This document shows, one piece after another, positions 23,487 to 33,394 of a stretch of 48,496 nt of DNA. Under the pieces are notes generated by a model. That model ran no database searches. It saw nothing but the letters and a program-made list of their open reading frames with translations, and was not told the origin of the DNA. The position numbers were made by a program, and so were the translations under genes. Position 1 is the first letter of the stretch. Each line of letters begins with the position of its first letter. The DNA is taken from the NCBI GenBank assembly GCA_964551985.1, contig CAZKFG010000007.1:1-48496 (forward strand), in the 5' to 3' direction. The stretch is from CAZKFG01 sp964551985. GTDB lineage: Bacteria > Bacillota > Negativicutes > Acidaminococcales > JAISLQ01.

Positions 23487-24923
23487 TTAGTTAATACGCA
23501 AGTCATTTAATGCTGTCTTTATATTTTCATCTTTTTTAGTTTCTTTTTCTTTTAATTTTGGACCAACTTTTATTATTTCATCAACATCTGGGTAGTGGTC
23601 ATCGTAAAGTTTTTCGGTCTCTATAAGTTTACCATTTAAATATTTTAATCTGTAAGTAGTTACTTTATAGCCATTTTCCCCTTCTCGTTCCACTTCTTTT
23701 TTACCGATAGGGATTTTTTCATCTTCTTTTATTATAGTTTTATATTTTATTTCTGAAAAATTATCTGTAACTATTTTTATTGTTGGGAAATTATCTGGTT
23801 TTTTACCTAATATTTCTACTTTTATATTATCATAATTCATTGTGCTTTTAATATATATATTCTCTAAAGTGTTGTTTTTAAATTTTAAATCAATAAAATC
23901 TCCTGCTATTGTAGCATCTTGTCCTATAGGTACATATGGTACAGGTCGAATGTGGCAATCTCTTTCTATTATTGGTAAATTAGAAAACAGCACTGCATTG
24001 TATAAAGTAGTGCTGACTTGACAAATACCTCCACCAATACCTGGTACAACCTCTTCACCTATATATACAGGTGCATCTTTATATCCCATTGCTACATTTC
24101 TTGGTCCAATGCCTTTGTTAAAAGAATAAATTCCATTTGGCTTTATTAACGCTCCATCTAGGTAATCTGACGCTAATTTAACATTATGGGTTCTTTCGAA
24201 TAATTTTGGATTAAAATATGTTGTGTAGCTTGCTAAAACATCTGTAATATTGGCTAAATCGTCTTTATTTATTTGAGCTTTTGTTATTTTGGCAGGTAAA
24301 TTTATTTTAGCATTTAAGCTATCTTTCATAGCTTTTTGTAATGTCGACAAAACAAGGTTATAATCTAAAACAACACCATCTATTTCTGGTGTTATTTTTT
24401 GTTTGCCATTAATAATTTCTATTGTAGCATTTTGTGGTTTAGCAGATAAATTTTTTGTTATATTATAAAGAATATTTTTTAATTTATTTTCATTATAAGA
24501 AAAATCTGTAACAATTGTTCTACCTTTATTATATGTATAAATACGTTCTTTTATCTTATCAATTAGGTTACCTGTTCGCCCTATATCATAAGCGCTCTGG
24601 GCTAGTTGATTAGAATCCATTTTCCAATCTATATCATCGTTCATAATTTTATATTCAGTGTTCGCAAAAGTAATAGTTAAAATTGGTTGAGATTGGATGT
24701 TTTTAATTTTTTCATTTATTAGTATTTTAGCTTGATTTTTCTTTAAACCACTTAAATCTATATCAAAAATTTTTACACCATCGCATATAACATTGTTTAA
24801 GGCATAGCTGCTACTTGCAACAACTATGCCTACAATTGTTAGAAAAAATACTGATGTAAAAATAATAAATAAAAGTTTAATGTTTATATATTTTTTTACT
24901 TCAAACAATATACTACATTCCAA
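23487..24923 (-). CDS. VanW-family cell-envelope protein (YoaR-like)
   Basis: This 478-residue protein has one membrane anchor (about 16-38) with the rest outside. The region around 60-230 holds two peptidoglycan-binding-4-like repeats. The VanW domain spans about 235-370, with FNKGIGPRN and VPGIGGGICQVSTTLYNA. A G5-like beta region follows near 385-450, then a Lys/Glu-rich tail. Relatives are surface proteins of unknown biochemistry. It is last in the long minus-strand run, 20 bases after the PRC-barrel gene. The ribosome binding site is weak (GGA next to ATG), so the exact start is less sure. Confidence 0.87.
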   Translation of the reverse strand: MECSILFEVKKYINIKLLFIIFTSVFFLTIVGIVVASSSYALNNVICDGVKIFDIDLSGLKKNQAKILINEKIKNIQSQPILTITFANTEYKIMNDDIDWKMDSNQLAQSAYDIGRTGNLIDKIKERIYTYNKGRTIVTDFSYNENKLKNILYNITKNLSAKPQNATIEIINGKQKITPEIDGVVLDYNLVLSTLQKAMKDSLNAKINLPAKITKAQINKDDLANITDVLASYTTYFNPKLFERTHNVKLASDYLDGALIKPNGIYSFNKGIGPRNVAMGYKDAPVYIGEEVVPGIGGGICQVSTTLYNAVLFSNLPIIERDCHIRPVPYVPIGQDATIAGDFIDLKFKNNTLENIYIKSTMNYDNIKVEILGKKPDNFPTIKIVTDNFSEIKYKTIIKEDEKIPIGKKEVEREGENGYKVTTYRLKYLNGKLIETEKLYDDHYPDVDEIIKVGPKLKEKETKKDENIKTALNDLRIN

Positions 24924-24943
24924 TCTTAAAATAAAATATTTTA

Positions 24944-25744
24944 CTATTGTAAACTCATTGAAAGTTCTACAAATTTACCAGCTAATTTGGCTTTTTGGAT
25001 TGTTTCTTCGGTAACTTCTTCACCCTGCTCAATAATTACCATACCATTATCTGCTGCTATTTGTCTTGTCGATTTTTTACCAATCAAAAATTTCTTTTGT
25101 CTTTCTTCAAATTTTTGCATAGCATTATTAGCATCTGATGATTCTTCTGTTGTTTGCGTAGGTTGTTGAGTTGTTTGTTCTTGTTGTACAACTGGCTCTA
25201 CTTGTTTAGGTTGTTCTGTAACTACTACTGGCTGTTGTATCACAGCTTCTTGAACAATGGGTTTTTGGCTAGCTGTCTCATTATCTTCAGTAACAACAGT
25301 TATGTTAGAGGCTAGAGTGTATATACGATCAAATGGTATAGTAAAGTCAGCACCATTTTCGTTTTTAGCATGGCATTCAACTATTTTACCATTATCTGTA
25401 TCAAAGTATACTTCAACTACAGTACCTTTTATTTGTCCTTTTTTACTTAAAACTCTTGTTTTTACAACGTTTACATTTGCTTCTAATAGTGTTTCAATTT
25501 CAGGAAGCTGTGAATATTGTTTTACGGAAGCTTTTTGCTCAATAGTCAAAGCAGATTCACCAATACCTAAAATATCATTAAAGGTGACTAGTTTTGCTCC
25601 TTTGTAAGATTGACCATCATCAATAACTATAGCAGCTAAACTTGCTGTTTTATAGTCAATAACTAGAGACTTTACAGTACCCACTTCCCCGCCATCGTGC
25701 AAACTGATGATAGGCAGTCCTATAATTTCGATACTTTTTTTCAT
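24944..25744 (-). CDS. PRC-barrel domain protein
   Basis: This 266-residue cytoplasmic protein has two PRC-barrel-like units (about residues 1-80 and 85-160; IISLHDGGEVGTVKSLVID and VLSKKGQIKGTVVEVYFD). A Gln/Thr/Val/Pro-rich flexible linker (about 165-205) follows, then a basic stretch and a small beta motif (IAADNGMVIIEQGEEVTEET). PRC barrels bind protein partners, for example in RimM. AGGAGGG precedes its ATG, and it overlaps the TPR gene by four bases (ATGA). The function is unknown. Confidence 0.82.
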   Translation of the reverse strand: MKKSIEIIGLPIISLHDGGEVGTVKSLVIDYKTASLAAIVIDDGQSYKGAKLVTFNDILGIGESALTIEQKASVKQYSQLPEIETLLEANVNVVKTRVLSKKGQIKGTVVEVYFDTDNGKIVECHAKNENGADFTIPFDRIYTLASNITVVTEDNETASQKPIVQEAVIQQPVVVTEQPKQVEPVVQQEQTTQQPTQTTEESSDANNAMQKFEERQKKFLIGKKSTRQIAADNGMVIIEQGEEVTEETIQKAKLAGKFVELSMSLQ

Positions 25745-27426
25745 GAAAAAATTCCCTCCTGAATATTATAAATTAATTTTGTTTTATATTGTAAAAATTC
25801 TTTTTCAATATCTTCTTTTACTTTAACAGGTATTTGGCTATAAGGCAAGAAGTTAAGGCTATTAGTTTGTAAAACATTTTTAATAATATTAAAATAAGCA
25901 ATATTCATTTCAAAATCTTGTTTTATAATATTTGCATCTATACTTATTATAGCATTTTTTATATAGGATATTGCTGCATCATACTCCCCTAGCTGTTTAT
26001 AAGCATTGACAATCTCTACATTAAGCAAAAGAGCAACATCACTAACATCACAATACATATTGTAAGCTAATTCAAAAACAGACAATGCAGCTTTGTAGTC
26101 TCCTTGTTCTTTCTTATTAAAAGCAAAATCCAACAAATCATCAATAGAATCCGAACGCGGAAATTGAATTTCATCATCTACTTGCACTTCATCTACATCA
26201 TCGACAATAATTCTTTTATAAGGTAAATCTTCATCATCGCAGTGTTGCATAAAATAAGAAGAAAATTCTTGTTTTACTAAAGAGTTTTCGGTAAAGTAGT
26301 TGGATAATTTTTCATCAATTATACTAGGGTTGTTTTCTTGCAAAAATTGTTCAATAGATTGCTCAATAGTAGTTGTATCTAAGCTTTCTTGATTGAATAC
26401 TATCATATTTTCATCGTATGTTTTACATAAATCATTATTAACATTTATCGTGCTATCTTTCAAACTAAAAACAAATTCTTGGTCAATAATGTTGTTACTG
26501 GATTCTTTATTATTAGTCAGCTTAACTTCTTGTGTTATAAATTTGTTAGAAAAGCTATCTGTATAAGTTTGTTCATCGTAGGTTAATAATAAATTTTTAG
26601 TTGTTTTTTCATCTTGTTGGTTAAAATCATTTTCAAAATTCATTTTAGAATCGTCAAAACAATACTGCGAAGGTGCTTTATCTATATATATAATTTCATT
26701 TTCACTATATTGCTTAACATTACAAGTGTCAACAATATTGTCAACAATATTCTGCGGTATATGTTTAGTTCTTACAATGTCTTTTTCTCTATAATCAAAC
26801 AAAGTGCTTTTTATTGGTTCTACAACAGTTTGCTCTATATAATCGCTATTATATGAAGTTCGTAATGGATTGCTAGTTAAAAATTCTTGTGTATCAATAA
26901 TAGATACCTTCTCTTTGTTAAACTTAGAAAAATAAATTTTTTGCTCAACATCATAATTTTTCACTTCAAAACTAGTATTATTTAAAATTTCTATATCAAA
27001 ATCATCTGCAAAAATAGGAGCTTTATCTTCATAAAATTCTTGTTCTGGATAATAATTCTTTATATACATAGCATCTTCAGTCAGTTCTAAAATTTTATCA
27101 TTTTCAACATTATTAAATGCAAAAGATAATTCTTTTATATTAGAGCTTATGTATTCTGTTAAAGTTCCTTTTTTCGCTTCTTCTATTCCAAAAAACCAAG
27201 CTAAAAAAGCTGATAAAACAAACATCAAAAATAAAACAAGTAATATTGTGCCTGTAAAACTAATTTGTGGTAGAAGTATTTTCGGCATTACTAAGCCAAA
27301 AAACATCCCCAAAAAACCACAAATTAACAATAAATTCAGTTTAATTTTTAAACCAAATTTATTAACCAAATAATATATTATAATTATTACTAAAAGTATA
27401 GAAACTAATGGTAAAACTATGTACAT
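25741..27426 (-). CDS. uncharacterised membrane protein with C-terminal TPR-like repeats
   Basis: I do not recognise a named family for this 561-residue protein. Three hydrophobic segments lie in the first 80 residues (about 2-22, 31-53, 56-80). A long acidic, Asn/Asp/Glu/Ser-rich, low-complexity region (about 90-420) follows. The C-terminal region (about 425-510) reads like TPR helices (KKEQGDYKAALSVFELAY; YKQLGEYDAAISYIKNAI). It is probably a membrane-tethered scaffold with a cytoplasmic TPR end. It is translationally coupled to the PRC-barrel gene and starts behind TAGGTAGG. Confidence 0.75.
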   Translation of the reverse strand: MYIVLPLVSILLVIIIIYYLVNKFGLKIKLNLLLICGFLGMFFGLVMPKILLPQISFTGTILLVLFLMFVLSAFLAWFFGIEEAKKGTLTEYISSNIKELSFAFNNVENDKILELTEDAMYIKNYYPEQEFYEDKAPIFADDFDIEILNNTSFEVKNYDVEQKIYFSKFNKEKVSIIDTQEFLTSNPLRTSYNSDYIEQTVVEPIKSTLFDYREKDIVRTKHIPQNIVDNIVDTCNVKQYSENEIIYIDKAPSQYCFDDSKMNFENDFNQQDEKTTKNLLLTYDEQTYTDSFSNKFITQEVKLTNNKESSNNIIDQEFVFSLKDSTINVNNDLCKTYDENMIVFNQESLDTTTIEQSIEQFLQENNPSIIDEKLSNYFTENSLVKQEFSSYFMQHCDDEDLPYKRIIVDDVDEVQVDDEIQFPRSDSIDDLLDFAFNKKEQGDYKAALSVFELAYNMYCDVSDVALLLNVEIVNAYKQLGEYDAAISYIKNAIISIDANIIKQDFEMNIAYFNIIKNVLQTNSLNFLPYSQIPVKVKEDIEKEFLQYKTKLIYNIQEGIFS

Positions 27427-27502
27427 AATAACCTACCTACAAAACATATCTACACACATTTTTTATAAATTCGACATTTTTACAAAATATCCTTTTAAAA
27501 AT

Positions 27503-28729
27503 CTATAAATTTCTTTGAGCAAAAGCCTGAAGTGCTATAACACTATGTTCAAATATCAATCCACCTTGTAGATAAACATTATATGGCTCTCTTATAGGTC
27601 CATCAGCACTTAATTCTATTGATGCCCCCTGCACAAATGTACCTGCAGCCATTATTACCTCATCTTGATAACCTGGTATTTCTCCTGGAACAGGTAATAC
27701 ATAACCATCAACAGGTGAATTTTCTTGTATAGTTTGACAAAAACTAATCAAAGCTTCTTTGGATTTTAGTTTTATACTTTGAATTATATCACTGCGAAAA
27801 TCATCTTTTGTCGGAATAACATCATAACCTAGCTCACTAAACATAGCTGAAGCATAAATAGCAGTTTTTAAAGCTTGCAAAGTCGTATGTGGCGCTAAAA
27901 AAAGCCCTTGGTACAGTAATCTTTGAAACTCACTGGTAGTTGACCCCATTTTACTTCCAAGTCCTGGTGCAGTATATTGATGGGCAGCAAGCTCAACAAG
28001 TTCTTTTTTACCAACAATATATCCACCAGACGGTGCAAGACCACCACCTGGATTTTTTATCAAAGATCCGGCAATTATATCTGCACCAACTTCAGGTGGT
28101 TCTTTAATTTCGACAAATTCACCATAACAGTTGTCTACAAAGCAAATACAATCAGGTTTTATGCTTTTTACAGCTTGACAAATTTTACCTATATCTTCTA
28201 TACATAGCGTTTTTCTGTCTGAATAACCCTTTGATCTTTGAATATGTACTAATTTTGTTTTGTCACTTATGGATTTTTTTATCTTATCTAAGTCAATTTC
28301 GTCACCTTTATTAAAATCCAGTTGCCTATAAGAAATACCATGCTCACACAAAGAGCCTGTTTGTTTTTTGCTATGACCGATAACCGTCTGCAACGTATCA
28401 TAAGGAGCGCCTGTTACAGCAAGCAGCTCATCACCGCATCTTAGTATGCCAAATAAAACTGTAGAGATTGCATGAGTTCCTGAGACAAATTGTGAACGAA
28501 CAAGTGCCTTTTCTCCACCAAAAACATCAGCATACACATTATCAAGAGTATCACGACCAACATCATTGTAACCATAGCCACTCATTGTCGAAAAATGATA
28601 GTCACTAACTCTATTTTTCTTGAAAGCATCAATTATTTTTTTTGTATTAAATCTACTAATCTTTTCATGATAAGCAAACTTTTCAACTAATTGCTGTTGA
28701 ATTTTTTCATCTAGAGAATTTATATCCAT
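27503..28729 (-). CDS. Met-gamma-lyase/aluminium-resistance family PLP enzyme (YnbB-like)
   Basis: This 408-residue fold-type I PLP enzyme of the PF06838 family (B. subtilis YnbB) has SGTHAISTVLFG, the Asp site CFVDNCYGEF, the probable Schiff-base Lys in AGSLIKNPGGG, and GAPYDT. The family is labelled aluminium resistance or methionine gamma-lyase-like, but its reaction is not settled. Its start lies 5 bases after hflX, the same pairing as ynbA-ynbB in Bacillus, which supports the assignment. Confidence 0.9.
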   Translation of the reverse strand: MDINSLDEKIQQQLVEKFAYHEKISRFNTKKIIDAFKKNRVSDYHFSTMSGYGYNDVGRDTLDNVYADVFGGEKALVRSQFVSGTHAISTVLFGILRCGDELLAVTGAPYDTLQTVIGHSKKQTGSLCEHGISYRQLDFNKGDEIDLDKIKKSISDKTKLVHIQRSKGYSDRKTLCIEDIGKICQAVKSIKPDCICFVDNCYGEFVEIKEPPEVGADIIAGSLIKNPGGGLAPSGGYIVGKKELVELAAHQYTAPGLGSKMGSTTSEFQRLLYQGLFLAPHTTLQALKTAIYASAMFSELGYDVIPTKDDFRSDIIQSIKLKSKEALISFCQTIQENSPVDGYVLPVPGEIPGYQDEVIMAAGTFVQGASIELSADGPIREPYNVYLQGGLIFEHSVIALQAFAQRNL

Positions 28730-28734
28730 TTAAA

Positions 28735-30534
28735 TTAATCCTTTTTATAGTTAAAGAACTGTTGCAATACATCTAATGTGCCACCAAGTTTGACTAAAAC
28801 ACCCTGTTCAAGGTAGTCTTTGTGTAAAATTGTTGCTATAGAGTGCATCTTTGCTACAACATCACTTTTATCATACGGTACTAAAAATTCTTCTTCTAAA
28901 AATATATGGGCTAGGTTTTCATCAATCAAACAAAGCAATTTATCTAAACCTATACCATTTTTAGCAGAAATTGTTATACTGTTTTCTTGATGTAGCAATC
29001 GCTTTACAAAAAGTTCATCGGGTATTCTGTCAACTTTATTAAATACAGTAATGATTTTCTTATCTTTTACGCCAAGTTCATCTAACACTTTATACACAGC
29101 ATCACTTTGCTCTTGATAAAATTCATGACTTGCATCAATGACATGTAAGAGCAAATCAGCTTGTACAACTTCTTCAAGCGTCGCCCTGAAAGCTGCTACA
29201 AGTTGATGAGGTAACTTTCTGATAAAACCGACTGTATCTGTAAGCAAAACCTGCTTTCCTGATGGTAAATAAAGCTTTCTTGTAGTTGGGTCAAGAGTAG
29301 CAAAAAGTTTATCTTCTGCGTAAACACTAGCTTTTGTTAATATATTTAAAAGTGTAGATTTACCAGCATTAGTATATCCAATCAACGAAACCAGTGAATT
29401 GTTAGCGCTAATTCTATTTTTTAAATGCAACTGTCTTACACTTTTTACTTTTTCTAAGTTTTTTTCTATCTCACTAATACGACTTCTTATGTGACGCCTA
29501 TCTGATTCTAGCTTGGTTTCACCAGGTCCTCTTGTGCCTATTCCGCCACCTAGCCTTGACAACACAAGCCCTTGACCTGTTAATCTTGGCAATGTGTATT
29601 TTAATTGGGCTAATTCTACCTGTAAATTACCTTCATGAGTATTTGCTCTTTGAGCAAAAATATCTAAGATTAAAGCTGTTCTATCGACAATTTTTAAACC
29701 AAGTTCACGTTCTAAGTTTCTCTGTTGAGCAGTAGTAAGCTCGTCATCAAAAATGGCTGTTTTAGCTTGAGCTGATTGACATAGCAAAGAAAGTTCTTTT
29801 ATTCTGCCACTACCCAAATATAAGCTAGTATCGGCTTTAGGACGTTTTTGATAAACACTACCTACGACTTTTGCGCCTGCTGTTTTGGCAAGTTGAGATA
29901 GTTCGTTTAATGATTCTTCAACAGGTAATTTTGCATTAGCATCATCAATGGCAACCAAATAAGCTATTTCTTGTTTGTCGGTAGTATTTTTATCTTGATC
30001 GTAGTCTTTTATAAGAGTTTGTATATAGTTGATTATTTGATCAAAATTTATACCCAAAAACTCTTTTAATGATAAATAGCTAATCTCTTCATGCAAATAT
30101 TCACCTTGCTTATTAAAACCACTGATAAAACCAATGCTTATATCAGTTACTTGGTTATTGCTTGTAGCGAGTGCAATCATCAAATCATAGCGATTTTTTT
30201 TCAATGATGCAATATCTAGGCTACTAAGAGTGCTGCTACTATCAGGATGGGTGTGCAGACATATTACACCAGAGAGCCTGTTTTGAGCTTTTTTAGCTTC
30301 AAATTCAGGCAAACTGACAGTATTTGTATCACCAATATTAACACTTATTATTTTTCCACGCCTATTGATATAGACTGCTATTTCGCGATTTGTTTCATTT
30401 GTTAAAAGTGCCAGTTGTTGCAAAAAATACTCATCAGATAAAGGTTTTTTATCAGAGGAAAAGTCGTAAAGAGATTGCAATTTTTCAATAAGACTACTTT
30501 TTAACCCTTTTAAATTACCATTTACTTTAAGCAT
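28735..30534 (-). CDS. hflX: GTPase HflX with an N-terminal JAMM-like domain
   Basis: The protein has 599 residues; standard HflX has about 420. Residues about 190-560 are normal HflX: the nucleotide-binding N domain (VGSVYQKRP, YLGSGRIKEL), the linker signature GGGIGTRGPGETKLE, Walker A GYTNAGKST (386-394), DTVGFIRKLPH and NKVD. HflX splits stalled or hibernating ribosomes. The extra N-terminal region (1-185) contains HTHPDSSSTLSSLD (94-107), fitting the JAMM metalloprotease pattern H-x-H-P-x6-S-x2-D, with E51 as a possible catalytic Glu. AAAAAGGAG precedes the ATG. Confidence 0.95.
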   Translation of the reverse strand: MLKVNGNLKGLKSSLIEKLQSLYDFSSDKKPLSDEYFLQQLALLTNETNREIAVYINRRGKIISVNIGDTNTVSLPEFEAKKAQNRLSGVICLHTHPDSSSTLSSLDIASLKKNRYDLMIALATSNNQVTDISIGFISGFNKQGEYLHEEISYLSLKEFLGINFDQIINYIQTLIKDYDQDKNTTDKQEIAYLVAIDDANAKLPVEESLNELSQLAKTAGAKVVGSVYQKRPKADTSLYLGSGRIKELSLLCQSAQAKTAIFDDELTTAQQRNLERELGLKIVDRTALILDIFAQRANTHEGNLQVELAQLKYTLPRLTGQGLVLSRLGGGIGTRGPGETKLESDRRHIRSRISEIEKNLEKVKSVRQLHLKNRISANNSLVSLIGYTNAGKSTLLNILTKASVYAEDKLFATLDPTTRKLYLPSGKQVLLTDTVGFIRKLPHQLVAAFRATLEEVVQADLLLHVIDASHEFYQEQSDAVYKVLDELGVKDKKIITVFNKVDRIPDELFVKRLLHQENSITISAKNGIGLDKLLCLIDENLAHIFLEEEFLVPYDKSDVVAKMHSIATILHKDYLEQGVLVKLGGTLDVLQQFFNYKKD

Positions 30535-30546
30535 TTTTACTCCTTT

Positions 30547-32124
30547 TTATTCTCTTGCCTTAGCTGGCTCTACATTTATTTTATGACCTTTTATAGAACC
30601 TTTGTGCATTACACTAAGAACTTTTTCAGCTTCTTCTTCTGGTACTTCAACAAAGGTAAATTTATCAAAGATTTTAATTGTACCAATAATTTTGCCGGAA
30701 ATATCAGCTTCACTTGCTATTGTACGAACAATATCTTCAGGCTTAATTTTTTGCTGTCTACCAACATTTATAAACAATCTTACCATTCCAGATTTTGCAC
30801 CTGTGTTGCCAAAGTTTGGTTTTTCTTCGACAGCTAATGCTTTGTTACCTTCTTGCATAAGTTTTAATGCTGCAAGAGCAACATCTTCTGCTGTATGTTC
30901 TTCTAGCAATTCATCTAAAATAGAACGATAATCATTGAGTTTACCATTTTCTAGTACTGTGAACATACGTGATACAATAGATTCTTTTTGACGTTCTAAA
31001 ACGCTTAGTGCCGTAGGCAATGTTTTTCTAACAATACGTGTTTTGGCTATTTTTTCAATTAATTTTAGTTGACGAAACTCTCGTGGAGTGATAAAAGTCA
31101 TTGCTGTACCTTTATTACCGGCACGACCTGTTCTACCTATTCTATGTACGTAACTTTCTGGATCTTGTGGAATATCATAGTTTATAGAATGACTTACATT
31201 GTCAATATCCAACCCACGTGCAGCAACGTCTGTTGCGATTAAAATTTCTGCCTTGCCTTCTCTAAATTTTTTCATTACTCTATCACGTTGATTTTGGCTA
31301 AGATCGCCATGCAAACCTTCTGATAAATAACCTCTGTTAGATAGCGCTAAAACTAATTCATCAACACCCTTTTTAGTGCGACAAAAAATAATCGTTTTAT
31401 CAGTATCCTCAAAATCAAGCACACGGCATAAACCGTCCAGCTTATCTGTTGTTTCAAAATAAAATTGATCAATCAACGGTACTGTAAGTTCTTCTTTACT
31501 TACAGTAATAACCTTTGGTTTGTTCATATACTTTTCTGCCAAAATCATTATCGGTTTAGGCATTGTAGCTGAAAACAGTAGTGTTTGCTTTTCTTTTGGA
31601 ATGTTTTCCATAATTGTTTCAATATCGTCAACAAAACCCATATCAAGCATTTCATCTGCTTCATCTAAAATAAGATATTTTATTGTATCTAGTTTAACTG
31701 TTCCACGTCTTATGTGATCTAAAAGCCTACCTGGTGTACCAATTATAATTTGTACACCCATTTTTAATGCTCTTATTTGTCTATCTATCGGTTGACCGCC
31801 ATAAACAGGAAGTACTTTGATTTTTTTCAAACGTCCGATTTTACCTAGCTCTTCAGATACTTGGATTGCAAGCTCTCTTGTTGGTGTCATAATAAGCGCT
31901 TGTATTTTACGAGCATCTGTAATATTTTGGATAATCGGAATACCAAAGGCAGCTGTTTTACCTGTTCCAGTTTGTGCCTGTCCTATAACATCTGTACCAG
32001 ATAAAACAAGCGGTATTGTTTGGCTTTGTATTGGAGACGGTTCTTCAAACCCCATATCCGTTAAAGCGTGTACTATTTTTTTGTCAAGTTCTATACTGCC
32101 AAAAAAATCTTTTTGGTTTTGCAT
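30547..32124 (-). CDS. DEAD-box RNA helicase (CshA/DeaD type)
   Basis: This 525-residue helicase has FXXPSPIQ (Q motif), AQTGTGKT (about 50-57), PTRELA, DEAD (about 152), SAT, and HRIGRTGR in the second RecA domain. A C-terminal DbpA-type RNA-binding domain covers about 450-520 (RLFINVGRQQKIKPEDIV). It unwinds RNA in ribosome assembly, mRNA decay or cold adaptation. It lies 5 bases behind cinA and 12 before hflX, so translation and RNA-handling genes are grouped. Confidence 0.95.
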   Translation of the reverse strand: MQNQKDFFGSIELDKKIVHALTDMGFEEPSPIQSQTIPLVLSGTDVIGQAQTGTGKTAAFGIPIIQNITDARKIQALIMTPTRELAIQVSEELGKIGRLKKIKVLPVYGGQPIDRQIRALKMGVQIIIGTPGRLLDHIRRGTVKLDTIKYLILDEADEMLDMGFVDDIETIMENIPKEKQTLLFSATMPKPIMILAEKYMNKPKVITVSKEELTVPLIDQFYFETTDKLDGLCRVLDFEDTDKTIIFCRTKKGVDELVLALSNRGYLSEGLHGDLSQNQRDRVMKKFREGKAEILIATDVAARGLDIDNVSHSINYDIPQDPESYVHRIGRTGRAGNKGTAMTFITPREFRQLKLIEKIAKTRIVRKTLPTALSVLERQKESIVSRMFTVLENGKLNDYRSILDELLEEHTAEDVALAALKLMQEGNKALAVEEKPNFGNTGAKSGMVRLFINVGRQQKIKPEDIVRTIASEADISGKIIGTIKIFDKFTFVEVPEEEAEKVLSVMHKGSIKGHKINVEPAKARE

Positions 32125-32129
32125 ATTTT

Positions 32130-33380
32130 TTAATTCTCCTCTTTTATAGTTTTTAAAAATTTTAAAGTATAATAAAGTGCCATTTTAGCTGACCGCAATT
32201 TTATTTGTTTGCGACTACCTGTAAAAAAGCATTTATGTGTTTTGTAGTTATCTTTGTAAAAAGTACTTATATAAACAGTTCCGACAGGTTTTTCGCTGCT
32301 CCCACCACCAGGACCTGCTATACCTGTTATGCCGATACCGACATCTGTTTTTAAAAGACTGCTTACCCCTTTTGCCATTTGCATAGCAACTTTATCACTG
32401 ACAGCTCCTAGAGAATCTATATTGTCTTTATCAACATTTATTATATCAGTTTTGACATCATTGCTATAGCTTACTACCGAGCCGATAAAATAATTTGAAC
32501 TACCTGCTATATCTGCAATCATACTACTTGCTAAACCACTAGTGCAAGACTCTGCCAAAGAAATAGTCAAATTATTTTTCTGTAAAAAGCTTCCCAAAAC
32601 TGAAGCAATACTATCATCATCATAACCATAAATATTAGGGATAAGCGCTACTACTTGTTTTTCAACATTAGCAATTAAGCTTTGAGCTTCGCTTTTACTA
32701 TTAGCTTTTGCGGTCAGGCGAATAATTATTTCGCCATCTCTAGCATAAATTGCTATTGTTGGGTTTGTTTGATTTTTTATTAAATCATATAGTTTTTCTG
32801 CAACGGTTGATTCTCCTATGTCTAACAATCTTAAAGTCTTTGAAAATATAACGCCTTGATTACCAAATTTTTCTTTTAAAAGCGGTTCAAGCTCATTTTC
32901 AAACATAAGTTCTAATTCTCTTGGTGGTCCAGGTAAATTAATAATTGTACCTTTTTCATGTTGCAAAAAAACTCCTGGAGCTGTTCCATTGTCATTTTGT
33001 AAAACAATACAGTTTTCAGGAACTAGAGCTTGTTTATAGTTATTATCAGGCATACATAAATTTCTTTTAGCGAAAAAATCTTGGATTTTTCTTTGTGCCA
33101 TTTGATCAATTACAAGTTTTCTGCCAAGTAAGCTTGCGCAGACTTCTTTAGTAATATCACCTTGAGTTGGTCCTAGTCCGCCAATTGTAATGACTATATC
33201 AGCTCTATTTATCGCTGTTTGAATGACATTTTTCATTCTATCGCAATTGTCACCAACTGTTGTTTCGTATAAAACATCAAACCCTAGTTCATTTAGTTTT
33301 TGAGCCAGATACTGAAAATTTGTGTTTATTATTTCACCTAATAACAATTCTGTCCCTGTGCTAACAATTTCTATTTTCAT
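32130..33380 (-). CDS. cinA: CinA, competence/damage-inducible protein; NMN deamidase domain
   Basis: This 416-residue protein has an N-terminal molybdopterin-binding-like domain (STGTELLLGEIINTN; IGGLGPTQGDITKE) and a C-terminal amidase domain (ISLAESCTSGLASSMIAD; GIAGPGGGSSEKPVGTVYIS) that in homologues deamidates nicotinamide mononucleotide and hydrolyses ADP-ribose. Length and blocks are normal. It lies between rimO and the helicase gene with very short gaps. No recA follows, unlike many Firmicutes. Confidence 0.95.
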   Translation of the reverse strand: MKIEIVSTGTELLLGEIINTNFQYLAQKLNELGFDVLYETTVGDNCDRMKNVIQTAINRADIVITIGGLGPTQGDITKEVCASLLGRKLVIDQMAQRKIQDFFAKRNLCMPDNNYKQALVPENCIVLQNDNGTAPGVFLQHEKGTIINLPGPPRELELMFENELEPLLKEKFGNQGVIFSKTLRLLDIGESTVAEKLYDLIKNQTNPTIAIYARDGEIIIRLTAKANSKSEAQSLIANVEKQVVALIPNIYGYDDDSIASVLGSFLQKNNLTISLAESCTSGLASSMIADIAGSSNYFIGSVVSYSNDVKTDIINVDKDNIDSLGAVSDKVAMQMAKGVSSLLKTDVGIGITGIAGPGGGSSEKPVGTVYISTFYKDNYKTHKCFFTGSRKQIKLRSAKMALYYTLKFLKTIKEEN

Positions 33381-33394
33381 AAAAACACCACATT

